A program made the position numbers and the translations under genes. This document shows, in pieces, positions 1-10,480 of a stretch of DNA of 64,000 bases; the first letter of the stretch is position 1, and each line of letters begins with the position of its first letter. The notes beneath the pieces were generated by a model. That model ran no database searches and was not told the DNA's origin. It saw nothing but the letters and a program-made list of their open reading frames with translations. Location of the stretch: assembly GCA_016800925.1 (NCBI GenBank), contig JABCPU010000310.1, positions 1 through 64,000 of the forward strand, written 5' to 3'. The stretch is from Suillus spraguei (lineage: Eukaryota > Basidiomycota > Agaricomycetes > Boletales > Suillaceae).

Positions 1-105
1 GTGGGATGCAGCGATGGACCAGCAATTGCAGGAGCACACTAAGATCCCTCCTTTGCATCCTCTTTTGATAAATGTCGCCCCTCACCGTACAGACAGGGGA
101 CTACC

Positions 106-405
106 ATGCCAACCAATACTTGGAACAATCGTACCATTTGCTTCGCATCAAGTTTGGAGCATGCACTGCACAACACTGCTGAGCTACTCGAGGGTACATC
201 TCATCGTAGCCTTTATTCAACCTCTGTCTCAGATAATGATGGATGGATGGTAGGAGCCAATGGTCGGCTGCTTTTCTGGGTACCGCCCGCTTCCCGACAA
301 CCATTTCATTCCCCTGGGACCGTATTTGTGATACCCAGAGGGCAAGAGATTGATTTAAGCCGCATGGCTCACGGGGAAGACTGGTCGAATTGTCGAGATG
401 CGTGA
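106..405 (+). pseudogene. C-terminal tail of NACHT/WD40-type (NLR-like) protein, fragment
   Basis: An open frame starting at ATG 106 reads SLEHALHNTAELLEG, then DGWMVGANGRLLFWVPP (about residues 46-62), and ends with a DLSRMAHGEDW segment about ten residues before the stop. From family knowledge, many agaricomycete NACHT-WD40 proteins finish with this kind of tail after the last WD40 blade: DGW, LLFWVPP, then a DLS..HG..W ending. No WD40 repeat is visible between the window edge and 106, and the same frame is closed at 40-42. What remains is therefore probably a truncated or frameshifted 3' end of a gene lying to the left. The ATG is internal and is not a credible native start. The assignment rests on one short motif and was not searched. 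Confidence 0.45.
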
Positions 406-1439
406 GTTCCCAGCCTTGTCCGTCCCTCATAGTTCTAAATCAGTACTTCTAGCTCTATTTGTAAATGATTTGATTGTAGCAATACCGAGTGTACAAATTC
501 GTTTTGTCCATCCTATACCTAGTATCGAGCTTGAACTTCAAGTTATTGAAGTGAGATTACTTGCAGACTGGGTGCCTCCGAATGCTACCGCTAGTTCATC
601 CGAGTGCATACCGAGGATATGAATTGAGTAATTCCATCAGAGACGTAGTTGCAACTTGCGCCCTTATGCACCTGTTATGCCATTGATGATCAAGGCCCCT
701 TGAGCCTTGACCATCGGCGCCAAGATGACTGGCATCTTGTGATAACCCCAGCCTCCTTTCATGTGATGGCGCCGTCCTGCAAGGACCTCCAGTGACAGCG
801 TTGCACGTACGGGTACTTATTGAGTCTTACTCATCTCTGATTCGAGTCTGACTTACTGAGTCTTGACAACAGGGGGTGCAAGTAGAACCTTACTAGCTGG
901 AGTGCTGTGCAGTGTTATCGAATGGCGTTGCCCTTAAGCTGCTAGTGAGTCTTTGCCAGAGAACAAGCAAAGAACTTAATCTAGAGTTCATGGACCTTCC
1001 CCGCTATTATATGTCGTAGTTGCAATTTGTGGAACAAACGCTTGCGCACGAGCAATCCAAATTTGAAGGCTTCAAACCTTTATTATTGCGCGCTACAATT
1101 GAGCTTACCCCATGTGCCGTACAGTAACGACGACTAGATAACGTGAGATGTTTTTACTGCTCTATTGCTCTTCCTTGCCCCTCAGGATGCTTTAAAATTC
1201 GTCCTGTAACAATATGATTCTCAATTGATTGATGCAACATCAATTCCTAGCATTGTTATTCCAACATCAACTATCGCAAATCAGGTTAGACAGATATTGA
1301 AAGTCGTCCAAGCCCACGAAGTTATCTTTTATGCCTCTCGCCGAAACGAACCAATAGAAGAAGCCAATACTTCCTAGCTTTGTCGTTAGTCCCACTTGCT
1401 CCTCCGAAGGGTTGTTGACTCACACCGCACCAGTACGTC
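406..1439. other. Intergenic stretch, no gene recognised
   Basis: Only short, unrelated open frames are present. No splice-consistent coding signal, TIR or tandem array was seen. Confidence 0.4.
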
Positions 1440-3225
1440 TCATAGACGTTGCTGGCAGCATTGCGTAGTTGCTTTGCGGTCTACGGCAAAACTGGAAAAG
1501 GAGTTGAGTTATTGGTCAACGTATGTCGCAGAGACCTTATGATTTACATGGAGCCACTTAGTGTAAAAGGCGATGCTGTTGAGAAGTTTCAGTTTTCTCA
1601 TAATTCGCATCGTCGTACACATAGAACGGAGAAGTCATTAGTACATCTGGCTGCATCTCTGAACACAACCATTACAGTGATGACGAGACCAAAGATTTCG
1701 TCTTTCATTGTGATTGGGTCAGGATCTTTGGTTATAATGATGGTAGGCTGTATGAAGTAGCTCTTCGAGTCACCTGTATGATCATGAGAAAGGTTGCATA
1801 TTTGTGTAACACTATTAGCGTTACCAGTGCCTAGGGTAGAGCACGGGTGAACCCGCGGGACACACCGCACCCGCTACGGTACGGGTGCACACCGACTCGG
1901 ACCCGCGGATCCTACGGGTATGAACGGTGTTTGCGGTATACCGCGGTTTTTTCACAGACCTGCAGCAATTTGAGTTTATATGCAAGTAACTTACGGATTC
2001 CTCTCGAATCTTTCTGTGTTGAAGTGGTAAGGCAATGACATGACATGATGAGTGTCAACAGAGGCCTTGCGAAGTTCTGCATCCAGGTCCCCTTCGTCGT
2101 CAGAGTCGGTCAGACTTCGTCGCCGTGTCAATGGTATCAACATCAATTACTGATGGGTTGGGCGATGATGACGGTTCTTTTTCGAGAGAAAGGCGGTTTT
2201 GACTCTCTTCGAAGGACGGGTAAGCACATCCACACTCTTCTTAACCACCTGGCTGACAGACTTCAGAGACGATGCTGTCGAAGATTATTTCGACGGGTAT
2301 GACTGGATGGATGACTCATCACCTCCGATAAGAACCCCCATCCTTGGCTTTCTGGATGAAGCCTATTATTTCGTCACATGTCAGACGATCTCTGCTATAT
2401 TACCCAGTAGCCGGTACGCAGTCCGATGCATAGAAATGGAATGCACATTATGGGCCCCATAAAGTCTGATGGTGACCAGGCTTTTATCTTCGCAACTTCA
2501 GACAGGAGCAGACCCTTGAATATAAGATGACCAAAGCAAAGAGGAAACACATAGTTGTGACGACGCAGAACATTTATCCTGTACACATGCCTATCAATCT
2601 TGCGCGCCACTCACACACAATATACGTACCTTGATACTTAAAGCCTTCTGGAATGCTTTGTAAAACTGCGTTTCATATCTCGACTGATTTGTGGATGTGA
2701 CATGGAAATTTTTTCCTCCTGTGTCGTCGATGATTCTCGGATACCCTCTGTACTTGTCTAGGTGCGTTGGAATGTCTTTCCATAGCTTCTTGGATATCAT
2801 AAAGGTGCCACCTGCAAAGTGGAGTGTTGCAAAGCTGGGGTATGATACCATCTGTTCGACGACTTGGGGAGGTGACCCGGAAACGAACTGGATGACGCTG
2901 GCTGGAACAACGGCTTCCGCAAGAACTTGGTGGACGAAGTACTAGTAGTTGGAATATGTGGCCGCCGGTGAATGTTTCCACACAACTCTGTATCACTACC
3001 GATGAGCATGGGAACTGAGAAACACTCGTTCAGAACGTTAAACTCGTGACAGAACTTGAATAATAATAATCGCCCGTATGTACACCGCGGCTGTTTTATA
3101 CCATGGATAGAATCCGGCAAATCATACTGTAATGACAGCACGGTAGGAAACACGTTAGGTATATCGAAGGTCTGGAAACTCGTGAATGTAGCAATATTGG
3201 CATTTTGGAGATATCCAAAGCACAA
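1440..3225 (-). pseudogene. Delta-1-pyrroline-5-carboxylate dehydrogenase pseudogene (P5CDH, ALDH4-type)
   Basis: P5CDH oxidises pyrroline-5-carboxylate/glutamate semialdehyde to glutamate in mitochondrial proline breakdown. Minus-strand reading gives, in order but in shifting frames: VPMLIG and VWKHSPAATYSNY (about 3040-2943); then AEAVVPASVIQFVSG, FATLHFAGGTF, LWKDIPTHLDKYRGYPR and TGGKNFHVTS (2930-2690). A possible intron ends at 2593, followed by DKCSASSQLCV around the catalytic cysteine (about 2590-2560). Next come PSDFMGPIM (about 2465), GFIQKAKDGG (about 2370), YFIQPTIIITKDP with DEIFGLVITV (about 1770-1690), and LRNAASNVYET (about 1475). These match the family order (WKPS, ETGGKNFH, QGQKCSA, FMGPVI, PT...EEIFGPVL, NAAGNFY). 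Frameshifts, several stops and about 0.5 kb of unrelated DNA in the middle show that it is dead. Strand and order are clear; exact exon limits are not. Confidence 0.8.
1830..2330. other. Foreign insert inside the P5CDH pseudogene
   Basis: Between the P5CDH blocks GFIQKAKDGG and YFIQPTII lie about 500 bases with no matching P5CDH sequence. The part at 1845-1950 is rich in ACCCGC / GCGGGT / CGGGTGCACACC words in both orientations, unlike the AT-rich flanks. This may be a small transposon or its end. No clean terminal inverted repeat or target duplication could be defined. Confidence 0.3.
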
Positions 3226-3544
3226 GCAAGGTCAGAGATTCGCGGCGCTCTGAGTATATGGTAGAGTGGTTGATCGGACTTTTAAATAAATCCGAGCCGA
3301 TTAGTAGATGAGAGTACCTTGTCAAAGGCACCTGACCTACTACTTACGCGTCTTGACTCAGAATTAAGATTAGTCTCCTCCCGGACTGGGACAGAAAACT
3401 CAAAGGTACGTTTTTACTCATACGGTTCAAATCACTATATCGTCCAATTAAATTAGCAGGGATCCGAAGGCAGGAGATTATAATCACAACTGAGAATCTC
3501 TAGGCAAACACTGGATGACAGCCTTGGACGTGCGGTGTGGACGG
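3226..3544. other. Intergenic, nothing recognised
   Basis: No coding or repeat signal was seen between the P5CDH remnant and the duplicated metallothionein segment. Confidence 0.4.
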
Positions 3545-3720
3545 GCATATTTCGATTCAATTCTCATTGCGCATACCGTCAAACTTGTGATAACTGTTCA
3601 TTTTACAACCCTGGATGGTTGCGTGTTCTTGGTGCTTTTTATCTTGTCAGACTTGACAAGTTGGAGAAAAAGTTGATCTTTTTAGTTACCTCCCTTGCGC
3701 CTGCACTCTGTGGGGCTGTA

Positions 3721-3835
3721 TCATGCCATGATCATGTGTTGACAGTCCTGGGATTGACAGAGACCAATGCACGCTTTGACTTTCTGCTTATCATCTGTAC
3801 TTGGGTTCACAGCGCTAATGGTTGACAATATAAAA
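3721..3835 (+). promoter_or_regulatory. Promoter of metallothionein-like gene 1 with TATA box
   Basis: A TATAAAA box lies at 3829-3835. About 95 bp upstream is a block almost unchanged between the two gene copies: a perfect 10-bp palindrome CATGATCATG (3727-3736) followed by two TTGACAG words (3739-3745 and 3754-3760) separated by TCCTGGGA. Conservation here exceeds that of neighbouring non-coding sequence, so binding-site function is inferred. The factor is unknown; a metal-responsive site is possible but unproven. Confidence 0.55.
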
Positions 3836-3901
3836 TGGTCCCTCTTTGGCTCACTTTTTCTCCAGCAATCCGCTCTAGTATCAACTGCCTCACACAACCA
3901 G

Positions 3902-3962
3902 GTGAGTTATCTCACTTGGACCTGATCTTCCTGATAACGACGCGACTGATACCGTCTTGCAG
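3902..3962 (+). other. 5'UTR intron of metallothionein-like gene 1
   Basis: A GTGAGT donor at 3902 and a TTGCAG acceptor ending at 3962 give a 61-bp intron in the leader, 22 bp before the ATG. The second gene copy has the same intron (8471-8526, 56 bp, GTGGGT donor), which supports its reality. Confidence 0.6.
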
Positions 3963-3984
3963 CTTAACCGCACTCAACATCATC

Positions 3985-4123
3985 ATGTTCAACAACAACA
4001 CCGAGCAATGCAACTGCACCTCTACGTGAGTTTGGCCTTGCGACGTTTTAGCGTCGGGGATTCTGACTGTCTGTTAATAGCTGCAACTGCCAGGTTGGGA
4101 GCTGCAACTGCGTTAAGAACTAA
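3985..4123 (+). CDS. Metallothionein-like 27-residue cysteine-rich protein (two exons)
   Basis: Exon 1 is 3985-4025, the intron is 4026-4080 (55 bp, GTGAGT..TAATAG), and exon 2 is 4081-4123. The spliced frame is 84 bases: 27 residues plus TAA. It begins MFNNNTEQ and then carries three Cys-Asn-Cys pairs (residues 9-11, 15-17 and 22-24), giving six cysteines in 27 residues, no aromatic residue after Phe2, and a VKN end. Short proteins with repeated CxC motifs are typical of basidiomycete metallothioneins, which bind Cu, Zn or Cd as cytosolic thiolate clusters; metal specificity cannot be read from sequence. The gene has its own TATA box and leader intron, and it is far too short for ordinary ORF calling. 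The main support is that the whole architecture recurs at 8.4-8.7 kb. Confidence 0.78.
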
Positions 4124-4770
4124 ATACGTGCAGGTGCATTTGCCTTGCCGTATGTATAAACATAAACATATTTCCAGCCGTTTGACGTGACTTGTACTGT
4201 TTGTATTGAAATGCCAGAGTTGTTCCAGTAAAGCGACGTTTCTTGATAAAGCTGACAGTTCAGACTGCAATATCCTTCATGGCCCTTGAATATATGGAAC
4301 CGGCCACCTCAAATACTTCAGTAATGTTGTGACCGTTTGCATAGTGTGGTATCCCCTGGGTGTAAACAAAATGACTCTGTTTGTTGCGAGCACTGAGTAT
4401 ATTGGCACCCATTGGATTTATGGGTACCGATGCATTACGCACTTACTGGACCCGCTTCAGTAATTACTCGACCGTTCATTACACTTGTTTTTCAGGCAGG
4501 AACAAATTTGAAGGTGTCGGTGTTCAAGTAATACGCAGGTATCGTACCGCATGAATGATGATCTCGTCAAGTACGTAGGTTAACGTAGTGCCACTGCTGG
4601 TTGCCCGCGCAAGAATTCGCACAAGGCGGGAAAACTGCAAGCCAGTCCAAGCATGACAAACGAAGATGAAGAAGAAACGTACTATAGCTCGCCACGAAAT
4701 CAGACAGAAAAGCCACGCACAAAATTTCGACCAGACAGAAGAGTAACACACGAAAATTCTATACAAGGCA

Positions 4771-6322
4771 TCACAACTTGCTACCTCCGAAGGCAGAACT
4801 GGTAAGACCCATGATGACGGCTGACGGGTCGACACGCGTCAGGTTTCGAGGGATAATACGTCTAATTAAAGGATCATGTCATGATCTAGTTCAGACAAAG
4901 CCATCATGGTACGGGATAGCCTGAGTATGGTCTGGTTCCAACTCGGTGCATTGAAGCGATAGACGGGATTTGACAGATTCTGGTCAGGTAGAGTCGGGAC
5001 GAAGTTTGCAGGAAGCTTAGTGAGGTCTAATAATCCTCACGCAGGCATGCAGCTTCGTCGACGGTGGGGTAAGGTATGTTCATTTCAAATTACAATATTC
5101 CGTATACGGTCGGAGTCGGAGTGCCGCGTTCAAACTCAACGCAGCCACAAACAAACAAACAAAGCAACCTTGACTTTGAACCAACATCGACACTAGCGCA
5201 CATGTTTTCCGAGTCCTTATCATATCGAGATCCGATACTCCATGTGGACCAGGTTTCTGAAGAGAATTTCGGTTGCGGCAAAGTTGGAGGTCATCTCGTC
5301 CGGCGCTACGTGCTAAGCCACTTTTGTGCAGCGGGTTTGGGCCATTTATAATGGTCTTTATTATGATCTTCATTGATAAGGATCAATACAGATGTCTGCA
5401 AACCCAAGGCTACAATGTGATAAAATAGTATCAAACAGGGATCGGATGCGAAGTGTTTCAAAGGCCGAGAGTGTAAGTCATAATATAGAATGTGCATATC
5501 GACTACATAAGTTAATGCTACAAATACTCTAATAGTAGCCACGATAGCCAGCACCGTCGAACTCTTCGGTTATCTACGCCCTGCGATCATGTTGCTCCAG
5601 GTAAGCAAGTCATCCCCTTGTCCCAGTATGATCCTGACACGCCTGACTATGATAACTATTACCTATTGCCTTTCTAGTAGGTGCAACCTACATCATATCA
5701 CAATGGCGATAGCACCACGTCACGACGATCCTATAGGATCTAAATCACACACCACAATCAAGCGCGCCAGCGCTTTCAGCATCACCACCCTCCTCGCCCT
5801 TCGTATCTCATACGCAGGTTCTGTCCATCAAGCTGCGCGCAAGACAACCGAGGGCCACTCCGAAGTTCATACATGGATTGCGCGCGGTATATCTGCACAT
5901 AACACCGTCAGCACAACCACCGTACGACAAAGAACGTGCTCGCAGACCTGTCGAGTCATATATTCAACTTTAAGTCGTAACATGTGGCAGCTCTTCCTCG
6001 CGGTTGGATGACACGTTTTGTTGGGAATCACGCTTTCAACTCTGTGGATTAAATACTATGACAGCTGGGGGCGACTCCATATCCACAGCACCCAAACGGG
6101 CAGCTGTCCAAGCAAACGAACAAAAATATCGGGTGGTGGCACAGTGAGTGGCGTGCGCTTTACTTCCACACTTCACAGACCACAGTTGCTTCCACACTAG
6201 GCGTCTGCTTAAATACCTCGTTTGCGATGAGGAGTTCATCATCCACTCCCTTCATCCGCATTCAAAAACTTCTACCTCGCATTGCATAGCTCCAGGACTC
6301 GCATCTTTTTTATCGTATAGAC
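4771..6322. other. Intergenic, no supported gene
   Basis: Several overlapping short frames occur (for example 5589-6011, +) but none shows a recognisable motif, consistent intron borders or a paralogue in the window. No repeat structure was noticed. Confidence 0.35.
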
Positions 6323-7056
6323 ATGGAAATGGGTCCCGCATGTCATAACCCCCTGGATGCACAGCGTTTTCGACCCTCTGCGGCGCACTCGCATAGTCAG
6401 TGCTTACTTGGGTTTAATCTTCTTAACAATGTTGCTAACCTCCATTCCATTCTTCAGAAATTCGTCTCGCTTTTCAGCACCAGCACCACAAGACTGATGA
6501 TGAGGCAGGGTCTCTGTGCCAGGACCAACCGACCGAACGTGGATGGTATGGGGCTGGACCATGAGGATTTAGTCGACCTTTTTGAAGGAGAAGGTTCTGA
6601 TTTGGAGGGATCGTGCACATACTTGCCGTCTACTTCTACGGACACATGCGCCACTTCTCCTACGCGTATCGACCCCATCGACATTGTTGTCACGCGTACC
6701 ATCATCCGCCCTAATTCCAAACCCGTCGTACATCTACTCGTACACCATGTCGCACGCAGATGGTGCTTAGACGGATATTTTCGCGCTTGCCGCCTCCCAC
6801 AAGTACCTACTCCCCCTCTCCGTCTGCGTTACCCCCGATCCACCCGCGTTTCACGAGCCTGGTGCTCCGAGCGCTCAACTGTTTCAACACATCCTCGGGC
6901 TTTGATAGCGATAAGGATGATAAAGAAAAGCGCAAGAAGAGAAGGGCTACATTGGTGGTGATTGTTAAGGAGACGAGGGAGAGGTATGAGAACGATCGGG
7001 CGTTTAAGGAGGCTGTGGGGAGTGTCCTTCCTGCTGCTGGTGTGAGGGGCGCTTGA
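6323..7056 (+). pseudogene. Unrecognised coding-like region, probably broken
   Basis: Two successive plus-strand frames look protein-like. The first (6323-6961) contains an acidic stretch DHEDLVDLFEGEGSDLEG. The second (6760-7056) ends with a highly charged segment: SDKDDKEKRKKRR, then KETRERYENDRAFKEAV, and a stop at 7054-7056. The frames overlap with no clear intron between them, so a frameshifted gene or fragment is more likely than two genes. No domain was recognised and no function is proposed. Confidence 0.25.
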
Positions 7057-8104
7057 GCTGGGTCCTTGCATTGTGTGGGTTAGTGCTTGTGAATAGTTTT
7101 TTACTGGAGATCTGGACACACACATTCTTTGTTACGCTAATTATTTAACATCCGGGATTCTTTTTACACATTCTTTTATGCATGTTTTATAATTATAGCT
7201 TGGTTGTCATCTATCTCACCGTGTGGGGTATCTACTTTCGTGCTCACTATGCGAGTGTTGCATGATCGGAAGTGGGAGTACTCTAACTGAAAAGATCGGC
7301 CTCCCTCACGTAGGTGATATATAAGAAGCTAAGTTCCTGCTTGACCATTGCTCTCCAAGCAGTTGTGCAGAAGGAGACTAATCACGCACGCACGAAAGTG
7401 AACACCATGCTACGATACACAAACCCGAAGTGTTCCTTCAACTCCAGGTGTGCCTTCGATACACCGACTACCTAGAGGTGTCTGATAGTTGATATCGTGA
7501 TGATCTGTACAATATACCCCAAGTGCAACCGTCGCTGTGCAAGAGAAGGAGGACAAATGGATCTATTCACCTTTCTTTATTCCTTCGTCCACTGCGCGTA
7601 CTTCGTTTTTTGTCTTACGGGCCCACACGCGCCGTGTGGTTGGGTTTCTTAGCTGGCAGTGCGGGACTTTGAGAACAGCTCTCCCTCTATCCTTATGGGT
7701 CTTTCCTCGCCCTCGTGCTTTCGAATTCGGTAAACACACAGCGGCATCAGCTCCATCGTTTGTCTCGACTTTAATTATCGCGTCTGCAGCGGGAATTCCG
7801 ATAGATTGTTCGCTGGTGAGGAGGGTACTGAAGATGTGGCGATGAATGGAATTATCCGGATGAGTTTTTCTTGGTTTCGGCCCGTTTGTCAAGATTGGAC
7901 GCCAAGCAGAAGCTTAGATATGCGATCAGCAGAGCATAAGTGTTTCAAATTGGACACGTGTCCCTTTCACGGGGTGTGATGTGCTCACATTCAAACGTTC
8001 ACTGATCCAGATTCCACATGATCAGAACGACGGATGGGCAACGCCGCGAAGTTGGTAATGCCGCTGACTCAAGCGGCAAGTCCCGACTGAATGATCACTA
8101 GCAC
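7057..8104. other. Intergenic, uncertain ORFs only
   Basis: A ~100-codon frame exists on each strand at 7537-7892, without motif, intron support or homology in the window. They exclude one another and neither is called. Confidence 0.3.
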
Positions 8105-8300
8105 TTACCACACATCACAACAACATTACGATTGTCCACTCAATATTCATTATATACATACCTTTAATCTTGACATAACTGTCCAATCTATAACCCTGGA
8201 TAGTGGCGTGTTCTTACTGGTTTTTATATCGTCATCCTTGGCAAGTTGGAGCAGACATCGATCTTTTTTAGTTACTACCTCGCTGCGCCCTGTGGAACTG

Positions 8301-8405
8301 TCATGTCATGATCATGTGTTGACAGTCCTGGGATTGACAGAGCAAAATCCACGCTGCTCATTATCTATATTCTGACTCAAGGCGCTAATGGTCAACGATA
8401 TAAAA
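8301..8405 (+). promoter_or_regulatory. Promoter of metallothionein-like copy 2 with TATA box
   Basis: TATAAAA lies at 8399-8405. The palindrome CATGATCATG (8307-8316) and the paired TTGACAG words that follow are identical to those of copy 1, at nearly the same distance from the TATA box. Confidence 0.5.
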
Positions 8406-8551
8406 TGACCCCTCTTTAGCTAACCTTTTCTCCAGCAATCCGCTCTAGTATCAACTGCCTCACAAACCAGGTGGGTTATCTCACTTGGATCTGATCTCCC
8501 CGACGACTGACGCTATACATTTGCAGCTTAACCGCACTTATCACCACCATC

Positions 8552-8725
8552 ATGTTCAACAACAACACCGAGCAATGCAACTGCACCTCTACGTGAGTCT
8601 AGCGTTGCGATATTTCAATGAACGGATTCTGACTGTCTGTTAACAGCTGCAACTGCCAGGTGGTAACTGCAACTGTGTTAAGAACTAAATATGTGCAAGT
8701 GCTTTTGCCTTGCCTGTATGTATAA
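8552..8725 (+). pseudogene. Metallothionein-like copy 2, frameshifted in exon 2
   Basis: Exon 1 (8552-8592) is identical to copy 1 at the protein level, and the intron is 8593-8646 (GTGAGT..AACAG). In exon 2 one base is missing after CAGGT, where copy 1 reads CAG GTT GGG AGC TGC. The third Cys-Asn-Cys pair is lost from the frame, and translation instead runs on to a TAA at 8723-8725 with a hydrophobic tail ending PCLYV. Two CxC pairs survive. It is most simply a decaying duplicate, though a shorter modified peptide cannot be excluded. Confidence 0.7.
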
Positions 8726-9300
8726 ACATAAATATATGATCAACCGTTCGACTGACTTGTACCGTTGTATGGAATTGCCAGAGTTTTTCCAGTGTTTCTT
8801 GATAAAGCTAACAGGAAAGACTGCAAAATCACCCGAAATTCCGAATGGTGGTTGAACCCGCTACTTCAAGGACTTCAGCAATGTTGTAAGTGTTGCATGG
8901 TGTGGTATCCCCTGGGTCTAGACCAAAAAATGACTCCACTCGCTGCGAGCACCAATTATATTAGTACTCAGTATTGCATTCATGGGTACCGGCGATTACG
9001 CGTTCACAACCCCAACTCCGCTTGTGGGACAGCAATTACTCGGCCATTGATCACACTTGTTTTTTCAGGCAGGGCCAAAGTTGACAGCTGTTTGTGTTCA
9101 ACAATACACAGGGTATATTACTGTAGAATGATCGTCTCGCAAAGTACGTAGTGCAACTGCTGATTGCCCGTGCAAGAGCTCAGACAAGGGGGAAAGCTAA
9201 TGTCAAACCCAAGATCAAAGAAGTCCAAACACGACAAAACATGATGAAAAGCATACCACAGTTCGCCGAAAAACCAGATAGAAGTGCCACACACGAGAAA

Positions 9301-9742
9301 GGTGCTTTTTTCGAATAAAGTTTGCAGGAAGTTAGTGAGCTGGCCTCAGCTAGGCTCTATGACGACAGGGCGGGAAAATCAGAAATTATCAGGAAAGAAG
9401 AACCACACAGGATTATCACTGACCGGTGACATATAGAGCGCTAAGATCGGACATTAAACTTATGAGGCATGCAGAAATACACACCTTTCCAAAGGAAGGA
9501 GGGGAATGAAACATGGGCGGGAAGGACTTGGTCAGGTCCATCAAGTAAATTTGCACATGTGATGGTGGGCGAAGGCGTTCGACCGATATGCGACATGGTG
9601 CAGAGAGAGGGGTGATTTTTGTGTTCGAAAAAGCCCTTCTTCGTGAAACGAGGGAATCGAGAGGATGTTCGTGTATGCTTGAACCAGGTTAACTATAAGA
9701 TCGCATAGTGCCAGAAATCGGTGTCACTGCTTATCTCTTGTT
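9301..9742. other. Intergenic, nothing recognised
   Basis: No coding, repeat or RNA-gene signal was noticed. Confidence 0.35.
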
Positions 9743-10480
9743 TTAGAGCCTGAACACGAGAAAGCCATGCGGGTGGGTATAGAGGAGGATGAAGGGGTAT
9801 CGAACTCCGCTGCGCCAGTAAAAATGCACCAAAAGACGTCCGAAGTTAGCAATCAATCGCAATGCTTTGTGAGTAAGATTCCGAATGAGCCAACTTCTCT
9901 TCACCCGGCGAGCTTTCACGGGACCCGGGCTCAGACCAACCACCAAAACTTTCTGTATCGTCTGCAAAGTCAGGCAGATCGAGGAGGCGACGATACAAAA
10001 GGGTCAGGACGGACAAGTAAGAACATCCGTGGAGTTTGTCTGAGTCGCGAGAATTGGACTAGCTTCTGTAAGGGGGTATAGCGGAGTTGAGTACGAGGGG
10101 ACGTCGGCTGGAAGACAACGTTCTATTGAACTCAGATAGTTTTCCAACCAAGTGGAGGCACTGATCTCCCCTGACCGTGCCACAATCTCTTGCAGGACTC
10201 TGGCTCCAGAGCATATCTTCGCCATAAAGGATAGGTAGTTGGATGCCAGAGATACCAAATAATGAGTATACAAAATCTTCCGGCACACAGGTGACACGCA
10301 TGGACGCCTATTGAATTTTCACTCGGACGTCTCTCATCCCTGGCTGGAAGGTATCAAAGGCGCATGAATCTATGCCCGTTGCATCCACTCCTTCGTGATA
10401 TAGTGTCCAGTCTTATCGGTTGAAACGAATGGCTTTAGAAGCGAGGAATTCTGTGACAATCCATCCTCGGTACCGTCATG
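9743..10480 (-). pseudogene. HET-domain gene remnant
   Basis: Minus-strand translation in shifting frames gives EFLASKAIRF (about 10450), ATGIDS.AFDTFQPGMRD (about 10385-10330) and MRVTCVPEDFVYSLFGISG (about 10300). These are followed by IQLPILYGED, LQEIVARSGEIS, CLPADVPSYS and finally KALRLIANFGRLLVHF (about 9870). Every block aligns in order with the intact HET gene at 11785-14148 (for example FDTFQPGMRDVRVK, VPEDIAYSLFGIFG, LPILYGEN). Stops and frameshifts are frequent and the N-terminal HET core is missing, so this is a dead, 5'-truncated paralogue. Confidence 0.8.

Larger units (their letters stand above)
3545..4760 (+). repeat. Duplicated metallothionein segment, copy 1
   Basis: This ~1.2-kb block is similar along its whole length to 8105-9300, in the same orientation. 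Shared landmarks are an ACCCTGGAT...GCGTGTTCTT stretch, a near-identical promoter block, the TATA box, both exons and introns of the small cysteine-rich gene, and a downstream stretch with GTGTGGTATCCCCTGGGT and CACTTGTTTTTCAGGCAGG. The copies are about 4.5 kb apart, so this is a local segmental duplication. It is diverged enough (numerous point differences and indels) not to be very recent. Confidence 0.8.
8105..9300 (+). repeat. Duplicated metallothionein segment, copy 2
   Basis: Direct repeat of 3545-4760 (see that entry). It contains the second promoter, TATA box, leader intron and cysteine-rich gene. Confidence 0.8.

Noticed and set aside
4260..4442. Minus-strand ORF downstream of metallothionein copy 1, in a conserved segment
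   Set aside because: The reading frame is not preserved in the duplicated copy although the DNA is similar, so conservation reflects the duplication and not coding.
7537..7892. Overlapping ~100-codon ORFs on both strands
   Set aside because: Neither has a recognisable domain or intron structure; they cannot both be genes.
8830..8960. tRNA-like B-box (GGTTCAA on the minus strand) next to metallothionein copy 2
   Set aside because: No acceptor stem or A box could be folded, and the word is not conserved in the duplicate copy.
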